From NCBI GenBank assembly GCA_973895155.1, contig OZ316899.1, positions 13,082,001-13,146,000 on the forward strand: a stretch of 64,000 nucleotides of DNA, read 5' to 3'. A model generated the notes under the pieces. The model saw nothing but the letters and a program-made list of their open reading frames with translations. It searched no databases and was not told the origin of the DNA. The stretch comes from Marsupella aquatica (taxonomy: Eukaryota > Marchantiophyta). Shown here piece by piece: positions 54,601-64,000 of the stretch. The position numbers and the translations under genes were made by a program. The first letter of the stretch is position 1, and each line of letters starts with the position of its first letter.

Positions 54601-57600
54601 AGTTTCAGTGGGCCTTCTGGGCATATGGGACCCCAACAGGTGATTATTGTGTGTTTTGAGTCTCCTATCCAGTTCGAGGTGTAGCAAGTTGTTTTGTTTT
54701 TCCACCACGAGTACTCTATCTAACATCCAGGTATTTATTTAGAGTGTTTCTTACCCCTAGTTTACAAAGATTGTGTCTCAGTTGCTTGACACTCTTGTGT
54801 CTATTCTCTTGTCTGCCATGTATTACACCGTCTCAAACTTGCTTATAAACACGTTTTTCAGTAATTATATGGGGCAAGAAGGTGGTTCTGTTTCTTCAGA
54901 GTCTTACTCTTGTTGTTGTCGCTGCAGGCCACCCAATTTTTTGGCGGCCCGTTTTATACCACCCACTTGGTTCATCCGCCCCCTCTTACACAGCAACAGG
55001 TAGGCACCAATGTATCCGGTGGGCTGCCGTCTGTGCAACAGCAACATGCACTACAGCAGGTTGGGCGTAATTTTCCACCCGCGTCTTATCAACAGCCAAT
55101 TTCGGCGCCGGTGACCCACTCATCCTCCCAGTCGCAGCAACAACACCCTCAGGGTACAGCATCACAGCAGATACAGCATCTTCCTGAGAGGGAAGGAAGT
55201 AATATAGGGGACAGCAATTCCAGTTCTGAAAACCAATTCTCTATGTTGCAAAGGAACGTTTATGGTCAAGGAAATCCCCATGTGACAGCCTCTGCTGTAA
55301 ATCCATCTTCAGCCTTGGTCTTAGGAGGAGGTTCACAAACTCTGCCCCCTCAAGATTTCAACCTCCTCTCAGCACTGGGAGCAAAGCAGCAGCAAGGTCA
55401 GTTGGCTTCTCAACAGCATCATGCAAATGGTCCTTCTCTACACACAAGCTTCAAGGATATAGATCAACAGTCTCCACAGACGTTCTCTGCAATGTCAATT
55501 GCTTCGATGAATAAAGGTGCGGTACTGGGACCAGGACCTTTGGGGCTGGCTCCTGTGGCTGCTGTAATGGCACCCCAAGGGCATGCGATGTTACACAATG
55601 TAGCAGATCCTTCCAGAGGCCAAACACAGCATCAGCATCCACAAATTCAGCAGCCAGTTACTGCGCAGTCACACCAGCACTCTCTTCAGTCTAGTCAGCA
55701 ACGTGGAGTTGTTCAGATTCAGAAGACACCTCCTGCAATCAGCAGTATGGAAGATGGTAGAACTCCTGATGGAAACAACTTTTCGAGTAGAACTGGCAGG
55801 GAACCTGCGGAGGATAGGAAAATACCACCAAAACGGGGATTGAGTTCAACTTCGAATCTAACGAGGGTTGATCTTGACAATTCTTCAACTGTTCAAGGAG
55901 CATCAAGTAATAGTGGAATCTTGCATAGCAGGATTACTAGCAGTGGCGCTCCAACCCTGAACTTAATGACTCCTGCGCCCGCCATTCTGCTTTCTCGTCC
56001 TGTTGGACACCCTCCTGGAAGTGGTGTCCAACAGCCTGGTACGACCCCTCCAGGGAACCAGAACTCAAAGCAGGCCCTTCCTCGTGGTAAGTTACTCGCC
56101 GGTTATGGAGGCGGGGGATCTTTGGTCTCATCAACCCAGACTCAGGTATCGTTTTGTGAGAGACCTTCCCCTGGTCCTTCATTGCCGAGTAAATCTCAAG
56201 GAACTCCTTTGTCTCCACCAGGACAAAATATTCCTCAGAGCAGTCAAGTGCCAAGGCAGAGTCAAATTCCCCAGCATTCACAGCTAAAGCTATCCAATAG
56301 GAGTACATTAAGCTCTTTACAAACACCATCTGGTACAGCTCCTCAAGCAGTGCTTGCAGCTGCTATAGCGAAGAGTCAGCAAGTACCGCAGCAGCAACAA
56401 TCAAGGTCACAGTCGATATCGGGCACAAACACAGGGCCGTCGCCACGATTGCCGCCCAGTTTTGCAGGCACCTCTGCAAGCATCGGCCTTCCGCTGCCCC
56501 CCTTGCCTCCAGCATCAAAATCTGCTCCAACTAGTACCTTAAAAAGCAATCTGACCTCTAAAAATTCGGTCACTCTGCCTCACAAGCCTTCAAGTGGTGT
56601 TTCTAGTAAGCGCGCTACAACTCCGAGTGTATCACACGTCTCTTCAATACTGGGCCCGAGTCCTCTTATTCAAAATCTCCCACTGAAGTCTGTGTTAAAT
56701 CAGCATCGTCCACAAGTACCCTCACAGCAGTCTCAGCAAAACACGAGCCAGTATCACACACAGCCATCAAATTTGCCACAACAATCCCAGCCTTCTCAGG
56801 CTTTGGTATCCACTCAGTATCATCAACAAGCTCATCTTAGCTCACAACAGCAGCTACATCAAGTGCACAATAAGCTGGCAATTGTACAACAGCAGCAGTC
56901 ACATCAGATGCAGAGAGTATTCCTCCAGAATCCTGCATTCCAGCCGCTTCAACTGTCAACTGGATCCGTGTTGAATCCTCTTCCACAGCAGCAGTCATCA
57001 CAGCAAGTGCTTCATCAAACCCCTCCACCGCCCTCGCAAACACAACAGCGGGCATCTTCTCCTCAACAACAGCAACACCCACAACAGCACCAGCATAACT
57101 TACAGGGTGGTCCAGGATCGAGCTCGGGGATTAGTTCAAATAGTAGTCTGTCCTTGGGTCCTCCTACGCTGACTTTGGGAACTGGCAGCAATGGAAGTGC
57201 TACCTGTCTACGAGCACCGGGCTCTGACTCCTTGGCTACATCTCCGGCTCCGACGTCGAGGTCTAACTCGACAGCTAATAAGCTGATCAGTGGACCTGGT
57301 GCATCACAGCCCAGCTCTAGAGTCAATACGGCTGGCCCCTCTTTCCTGCAGGCTCATTTTGTTACGAATGTCTCATCTGGGCCGCACCCTTCAGGGAGTC
57401 CTCGGCATAGCTCTGGACCTCAGTATTTGCAAGCAATTGCGAATTCCGAATCCAGCAGCAAACTGACTGAGCAGAAAGTCACGACTGGTATGTGCTACTC
57501 CAGGAATAGTTATGTGGTGGATGCAGCTAAGCTGAACTTATGGGTTCGTCATGGAATCTTTAAAAGATTATTGTTGCATAGAAATTGAAAACTTGTGGGT

Positions 57601-58189
57601 CATGATGTGTTGAATTAGAAAAGGTGTAAATATGCAGATGCGAGAGATTTCTCTAAATGCAGTGCACTTGTATACAGATGGGAATGGTCAAGAGCAGGTG
57701 AATGGGAGACGCAGCTTGTCATCACCATTACTGATGCCACAGATGCCCCATTCAGGGTCACCTAGTCTTCAGCCTGTTTTAACTCGCCAGTTGACTGCAG
57801 GCAATTTGACTGGGAACTCATTGGGCGTTCAATTTTCTGGAAGTAATTACAGCGAAGGTATTGGATCTCAGAGCGGGTTGATACTTTCTGCCCCCTTCTT
57901 CCCGCCCGCTCCCTCACATACACACACCGTGTCATCTAAGAATATTTCTCAAATTCTCAACCAAAGTTGTAATAATTACAGCAGTAGCGGCTTTAATTCT
58001 GTTGTGGTTGTTGGTGTAGATGGAAGGCCGTTGTTTGGGGGATCCCCATCAGTGGCTAATCCTGGAGCAGTTTCAAGTCAAAGTCTTCCGAGTTCTGCAC
58101 ATCAATCCTTGCACTTGATGGCATCTGGGCCTGCAACTAGTAACTCTCAGAGTGTTGGTCAGACTTCGCCTGGTGTTTTGCAACCTTGA
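48602..58189 (+). CDS. TIC: TIME FOR COFFEE (TIC)-like nuclear regulator, 16 exons
   Basis: Coding exons: 48602-48698, 49460-49761, 49851-49908, 50062-50207, 50325-50366, 50614-51040, 51118-51679, 51823-51904, 52054-52149, 52275-52620, 52732-52918, 53046-53136, 53477-53914, 54304-54639, 54928-57487, 57678-58189. All introns are GT-AG, every phase matches, and the product is 2093 residues (Arabidopsis TIC is about 1550). Family marks: N-terminus MERGREGRR and PRLRERPKKD; EVEVAEALFDLARMF (about 222); APKRKRPRLR; FHFDLMAPP across an exon junction (about 569); charged EREK region; IPSWPVGLPPMGYY (about 771); KRCASHVYIAHF and GSLFGAKPYNLN (about 824-860); AQYLQAVMQQGGFPFPFQA (about 1033). Residues 1070-1920 are a Gln/Ser/Pro-rich low-complexity tail. 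In land plants TIC acts in the nucleus in circadian and metabolic regulation. The acceptor of exon 11 (ACAAG) is the weakest boundary. Confidence 0.9.
54005..54115 (+). repeat. Short tandem duplication in TIC-like intron 13
   Basis: CTCGGATGGA followed by TTTTAAACGTTGT and TTTGAACT occurs twice, about 48 bp apart. Intronic; no coding role. Confidence 0.7.
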
Positions 58190-60925
58190 GTTGGCCGTTT
58201 TGACGGCAAGGTTGGGTTATTCTCACCGTCTTCAATCGTCAGTTGTTTTTGGTTCTTTCTTGAACGCTCTCTAAGGTTTCTTCAATGCATTTGGCTTGAC
58301 TGTCTTTTGATGCTGTGATGACTTCAAACATTCTGCAAACAGTCTGCAAACATTTTCGGGGGAGCTTCAAGAGGCCCAGCTCCAGTGATGGACTTCTGTC
58401 TTCTGCGACTGAGGGCTGTTGTGGCTTTGCATCTGAAGCTTCATGGGCCATCTATTTGCTGTAAGTCTTGTGCGTCCATCCGGTTCCAGAGTCCTGCATT
58501 GTCCATCCGAGTCCTCTCAACGCACCTCACTCTGATGCCTCAGACCTTTTCGGGCGGGCGATTTATGTAGTTGTTGGGCTAATTAATTAACTTTTGTATT
58601 TCTTGGATTGGCCTATGCTTGGTTACTTGAGTACTTGTGGGGTAAGACCTTGACTTGGCATCGCTATTGCCGATCGGGAGTGTGCATGTCTTGCAGTCTG
58701 AAAGTCAAATCATTGAATTGGGAGGAATAATTTTCTTGTTATTCTTCAGGACTTTTGGAGGCACCACGGGAGGCTTGGATTATCCATTGCCATAATGCAA
58801 TGGACCGCTAGACACTTGTGGGAAACTGGCTACAGTCATTGAATTGTTGAAAGTGACTCTTGGACTCTGAACTGAAATCATTTATGAATGAAAACATAAC
58901 ATCTGCAGGCCCAAGAAGATTCTGTGGACAGGTTCAATCTCTCTTATGGTGAGAGGATGAAAATTGGACTCTCATAGCTTTGGAGCATGAGTTTTTGCCC
59001 AGCACCAATGATGGAAATTTTATAAATGTGATTGATTATTCAGAAAGAGCATAGCCGAGAGAAATGTTGCGAGGCAACTGGTTTCTTTTTCAGGAGGTTG
59101 ATCTCTCACTTCAATGCTATTGTTCGCTTATTAACCTGTGTATATAACTTCGGGAGAGTATATAGAAAGGGATGCGGAGATTGTCGTTCGAGGTGTCCAC
59201 TAAAGCTGGTTCTAGAAGCAGAATGAGTTTTCTGAGGTCTGTCTAACCTTTTTTTATATTGTTTGCTTATTGATACAATTAAAGCACTTCCGAAAAGTAC
59301 CGAGAAAGATATGATGAAATTGTTGGTCACTCCGCCGAATTTGCGGAGTCGCTTTTCCATTTTCACTGGCCTCTCAAAAGAAAAAAACATAGTGAAAAAC
59401 TCAGAACTTTGCGAGTCATCTCGGTAGCCTCGCTGAGGAAAGTTTTGCACGAGAGTGATTGATAATTGAGACTGATTATTGATATTTGATGGGGTTGAAC
59501 CTGTCGTGTGCGCACGCACAAGGAACTGTAGTGAAATCGAGGAACCGCCTCCTGTTACTTGCATCCCACGATCCCAAAACTCAGCACGATGCATTGTAAG
59601 GGTTTAGGGTTTACAGCAGAGAACGCCCTGCTTGTCTGGAGGGGTTCATTGACACAAACCCCGATGAGGTTGGCTTGAACACAGCCATCTGTCATCTCGT
59701 GCAATCCGTGATGAGGTTAGCTCGGATACATCCATGTGTTATCTATCATCTATGACAGTGTTTATCCTCAAACTTACACTAATGGACTTGAGTATGCTAC
59801 AGTATAGGTGTTTGTGGCGGACGGATTGGTTCTGGCTAAAAGTTTATTGCAGTTCTTGAGATGGACAGCTCTCTTTGTTCTCGGGATATGCCAGCATTGA
59901 GCAAATTTTTCCCAGCAAATGGATCTGCCTTGCTCGTTAGTGAAACTACAAGATGCACCAGGTTATATTGCACAAGCCACCCCCTCCCTTCTCGCTCGTC
60001 CATTGAATTATGGGAGTACAAAAATAGTGAGTAAATAGGAAAGAGGATGACTTATATTGAAAGTAGTAAAATGAACCTGTTATTAGGACTAGTATCCCCT
60101 GTATTAATATGTACAACATTCAAATAGTCATTCTAAGGCAATACTACATGATCTTGGGCTTCATTAGGCAGTAAAAATATCAAAGATTCTAAAGACCTCA
60201 GGGATGAGAGTACTCCTTGACTAGGTAACTAGCAAAATGTAAGGGAAGAAATATATACTAGATTTGACACATTAGAAACTTTTGCTGGTCATGGCATTAT
60301 TGAATAAATCAATTGAGTTAACTACAAAAATTATTGCAAGAGTGATCTGTAGTAACTGTAGGAAAGATAGAAATACACAGCAAACAGCCCTGTTTATTGG
60401 AATTTAGGTCTGTCTAACCAAGCTGGCCATCTATGTCCCTAACTAAAATATCATTATTTTGTGATACTGACCCAAAGGCCAGGAAATGGAGTATATATTT
60501 CCATTGAGACACTTCCTAGCTAACTATATAACCTATGTACAGACACCTTCTTGCAAAAATATTTCTATTGGGGGGTTTGTACCATGCAAGGAAACAGGAG
60601 AAATTGCTAGTGAGATGATCTTTTGCTAGTGAGGGATATGTCATTTTTTGAATGGCATATTTAGTGCCTAGAAAGGATTTCACACAACCAAATTAAGCAT
60701 TTGTCTAAACTTTGATAATGCACATGAGTTTCATCATACACAAAACTGATCAATACAAGGAAACCAATAAAGATTATACTTAAGTTACAGACATTTCTCA
60801 CTCATCAAAATTGGCTGCCTTGATCACTTTATTGAAACTGAGAGTAAGTTCTCCAGAATGGCAAAAGAGATCAAGCTTATTCTGCTGCTTCCCATTCAGG
60901 GATACACCAGCAGAATAAAACATCA
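58190..60925. other. 3' region of the TIC-like gene and intergenic DNA
   Basis: The first few hundred bases are probably the 3' untranslated region. No credible gene follows: a 162-codon minus-strand frame at 59594-59106 shows no family features. A small hairpin ACTCCGC...GCGGAGT lies near 59330-59351. Confidence 0.4.
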
Positions 60926-63461
60926 CTAATTTGTGGAATGACTTTCATCTAATTCCAAATCATTCCTACAACTACTGCTGATTTCCTCACTGCTAAACTC
61001 CCTATCAGTTGACTCAGCGGACTCGTCCACATATCTCTTCCCAAGACCCGCCTCAACATCAATGAAAGGAAGGCTGTACAAATTCCTCCAAGTGCCACAA
61101 TCTGACCTCCGACCTTTTCCTTCCCAAGTCATAACAAAAGTCTCATCTGCTTCAATTGCAAACTTCTCCGCATAGCAAGGTAGAGTGAACGATTTCTCAG
61201 GCAAGAAAAGCAAAGCACCCTCAATTTCCTTTTGGAGCCAAAATTTTTCCTCCGAGAACCAATTGACACGCCGATCACTGAAAGAAGCAAAAAGATTCAG
61301 CAGCCAATTAATTCAAGGTGGAAAAAACTGAACTGAACTTTTCTCAAGACAGTTGGATTTGGTTGAGACAGGATAAGTACATTACTCCAGGTCAAATTCA
61401 TTGTGGTCATCTTTCCTATCCGGAGCAGGAACTTTAGTTCTTCCACCACTCTATCTGGCAAGAGTAAACTCGTCATCTGAATCCCCGTCCTCCAATGGCT
61501 CAATACCCGTCCCTACAGTGATGTCTTCAATTTTCTTATGACGATCCAGGACCAACTTCAACGACTCCTGCTCAGCATCATGGAGAAATTCCCTATCCTC
61601 AACCCCAACTACAAACCTCCCGGAGAGTTCCCCCGCTCGGAATGAACTCCCATCTCCAACATTCCAATCTAGCACAATGTCTCTTGGCTTGTCAAAAGCT
61701 CCATCATCGCCTGCATGAATCCAACAGATAATCGACAAGACCCTGCAAAAGCTAACTCAGTCCTGACATTGATTTTTGGGTAACAAAGACTGAGTAACTT
61801 CTTATGAGATGCATCCTCAGATGTTGCCATGGGGATCTTCCCATCAAATTCAGTTTGACAAAACACATCCAGACTGAGATTGCAAACCTGGAAAAGATCA
61901 AAATATGTCAAATACTGAGGCTGTGAAGGCCAGCGACCTTGCTGACAAAAAACACCCATAATTTAAACCACAAAATCGTGACATCTCACCTCAACATCAA
62001 TATCTGGCATCCACATTGGGCTCCTCAACAAAACATGGTACTGGCTGAGATGTTTGAATTTATTCTTTTGTTCAATGGCAGCAAAAATCTGCTTCATGTG
62101 GTTAAATTCTCCACTGTGGACAACAGCCACATACCTATCATTGGACAGCATAGGCCTCATGACTCCAAAGAAATAATAAGGAAGTTTCTCCATCCAAACA
62201 TTCCATTCTGGCACCTTCACATCAGTAACACGAGGCCTTAGTCTTGTAGGAAGAGCAATGAACCCAATATGGGCACTTGTCCCAGCGTAAGGCTTGCCAT
62301 TGATTCTAAGTGGATTTGGATGTTCTGAAGAACTCAAAATCTCACTCAGCCAGCGGTCCCCCTCCCCCATCCACAAAGGTCAAACTCTCTTCAAAGCAAT
62401 TGAGTCTGCTGTGAAACGCAAATTACTCCTGGCAAAGAAATGCTGATTCCCATCCAGTTGAAGTCCACAAATCCTCATCACACCCTCACTGATCTACCCT
62501 TCCTCATCTTCTGAATCTAAGAGTACTGGAACCTTTTTCTTCCTCTTAAGCTTATCACCAATCGGTTTCGTCACAATCTCAAAATCCAGAGATTCAGGTT
62601 CAATGGGATCCTGTCGCCCACTATTCTGCACTGTTTGGACACTCTCTGAACCAGTCTATCTTCTCTTTTCTGGGCAACAAACAAGAACCAAAAACCTCAG
62701 AAAACAAGAATTTGCAAAGAAAGGATTGAACATTAGAGGCCGATTGAGAGTTAAACTGATGAACAAACTTACTTCTCCTGCTGGAAACCTGAGAGGTGTC
62801 TTTTGACACCTCCTTCACAACATCCTTCTTCAATTTCCTTGAGCTGCTTCTATCAACAATTGGTGCAACACCAAGGCAAGCCTGCTCCATCGCCTCACAC
62901 CCGGCTTGCACTGCTTTGGGGCTGGGCATTTTTGATTCAGAAATATAAAACTTTGGGACTAACACACGGTTTATCTTTTGCAAAGCAAGCTTCTTTGTGC
63001 CATCAAATGTCAGTGACCAATTCTTTGAATCTAAGGACCGTGGATAGTGTAAAACCTCCCATTCACTCAACTTCCGGAGTGGCTCAACGTCTTCACAAGG
63101 GTACATTGAGTAGTCACCACATTTATTTTTCCCAATTGTCAGTCACATATTTGGCCCACTGGGAGAAACACGTGGGGTAACACCACCAGAATGCTCTATT
63201 GGCCACCTCCTGGTCAACAAAAAATTGGTATACATATCTTTTTGCCCTTCTCCAAAATGCGACAATATCTATCTTTTCCCCAACTTTTGGGGCCCAAATG
63301 CTCTTGAAAAACCTGAATTTAACTCGCTGCAAAAAGTCCTCAAACTCATCACAAATATCAAGAACAAGTGATGCCTTGTTCTTCTCTGAGTCACTGAGAA
63401 TCACCTCTGAGACAGCTTTGGACAAAAGAGATCTAGCAATCGACTCTACTTGTTCCCACAT
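60926..63461 (-). pseudogene. Broken multi-exon gene with an amino-methyltransferase-like motif
   Basis: Exon-like blocks on the minus strand: 63461-62776 (VGEKIDIVAFWRRAKRYVYQ; frame change near 63122; donor GAGAA|GTAAGT), 62740-61995 (CGLQLDGNQHFFARSNLRFT; WNVWMEKLPYYFFGVMRPML; DRYVAVVHSGEFNHMKQIF; donor GAG|GTGAGA) with two in-frame stops and a frame change, 61943-61889 (QGRWPSQPQYLTYFDLFQ), 61760-61451 (KPRDIVLDWNVGDGSS, then ELSGRFVVGVEDREFLHDAE) and 61278-60926 (DRRVNWFSEEKFWLQKEIEG, EADETFVMTWEGKG). The pattern DxxxGxGSxxxAxxxxGRxxxGVE resembles motif I at the C-terminal end of beta-class DNA N4C/N6A methyltransferases, and the W..M..L..MR..L....Y..VV block fits the strand before it. 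No clear (S/D)PP(Y/F) catalytic motif is seen. It may be a transposon-borne or host-derived relic. Confidence 0.4.
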
Positions 63462-64000
63462 AGCCCACCTATGCAGCCAGAGTTTAGTCTCACTATCTGA
63501 GAATTGCCCAAGATGGAAATATTGCTTTTGTAGCTCGGGCTTGCACTACGCTTTGAGTAGATTACAACGTAGCAGTGGGCTGAGAGATGTTACCCCGGTG
63601 AAAAGCCTTGCTCGATCAAGACCACATGAGGCATTGCCTCTCCCTTTGTCATCAGTCTCACAGTACGTAGTTGTGCATCTCCACACATTTCTAAAAGAAA
63701 TCCCTGAATTTGGGATTGAGAAGAGGAGCAATTTTTGGAACTTTAACATTCCAACCAGATAGCTACTCTTTCATCATTTCTCGCAGAGCAATGTTCTTTG
63801 CAGCTTTTGACAATGGTTCTCCAAGGTCCTCCTTGAGAGCAAACTTCTTCTGCAAATCCGTAGTCTGGGAAGCTATATTTGCAACTGAAAGAATGTAAAT
63901 ACAAGCATCTAGGGTCATATTTTTTTAATACAAGAAGGGTTTATTCACATTTTGCATCTTTTGTTGGAACAACTTGAAATTTTCTAGATCAATCAAATCC
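63462..64000 (-). other. Possible upstream exon of the broken gene, cut by the window edge
   Basis: At about 63895-63760 the minus strand reads VANIASQTTDLQKKFALKED and EPLSKAAKNIALREMMKE, protein-like and ending near a possible donor. The gene may therefore start outside the window. 63750-63470 has stops in all minus frames. Confidence 0.3.

Noticed and set aside
59106-59594. 162-codon minus-strand ORF
   Set aside because: No family pattern, no splice context and mixed composition; probably chance.
63199-63762. 187-codon plus-strand ORF
   Set aside because: Largely antisense to the exon-like blocks of the broken gene and without domain features.
1-64000. CRISPR arrays, tRNA or rRNA genes, bacterial operons
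   Set aside because: No regularly spaced identical short repeats, cloverleaf or rRNA-like sequence was recognised; composition, introns and transposons are eukaryotic.

Overview
This window is nuclear DNA of a streptophyte, most likely a charophyte alga; a Chara-type genome is my best guess, but an early-diverging land plant is not excluded. Three observations support this. There is one convincing host gene, a 16-exon homolog of the plant clock and metabolism protein TIME FOR COFFEE, with GT-AG introns whose phases all agree. There are plant-type transposons (CACTA, Mutator-like, Ty3/gypsy with an initiator-Met tRNA primer site). There is also a retrotransposon carrying a cytosine-5 DNA methyltransferase, a type previously reported in charophytes. 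No prokaryotic features, tRNA, rRNA or CRISPR array were seen.

Layout. 1-2.2 kb: minisatellites and an unassigned ORF. 3.1-10.7 kb: a minus-strand gag-like element whose reading frame is split by a second, GC-richer gag-like element (5510-9347, 5-bp target duplication). 12.2-13.0 kb: a degenerate DUF8039-like, En/Spm-related coding fragment. 15.7-25.6 kb plus 44.6-44.9 kb: a decayed minus-strand Ty3/gypsy element, called gypsy-A here. It is interrupted by a Mutator-like element (17090-22249, 10-bp duplication) and probably by a second gypsy element (25558-44595). That second element encodes gag, protease, a DNMT3-like C5 methyltransferase, reverse transcriptase, RNase H and an integrase ending in a PHD finger. 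It is in turn split inside its reverse transcriptase by a 9.7-kb CACTA transposon (28517-38249, 3-bp duplication), which carries a TNP2 transposase, a TnpA-like protein and a SET-domain gene. 44.9-47.5 kb: probable LTR remnants and short tandem repeats. 48.6-58.2 kb: the TIME FOR COFFEE homolog. 60.9-63.5 kb: a broken minus-strand multi-exon gene with a possible amino-methyltransferase motif.

The main theme is mobile elements that carry chromatin functions: a DNA methyltransferase and a PHD reader on one retrotransposon, and a SET domain on the DNA transposon nested inside it. The retrotransposon copies are decayed (stops, frameshifts, missing integrase core). The CACTA TNP2 and SET frames are open and look younger. 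The exact target duplications at 5510/9347, 17090/22249 and 28517/38249 allow the order of insertion to be read.
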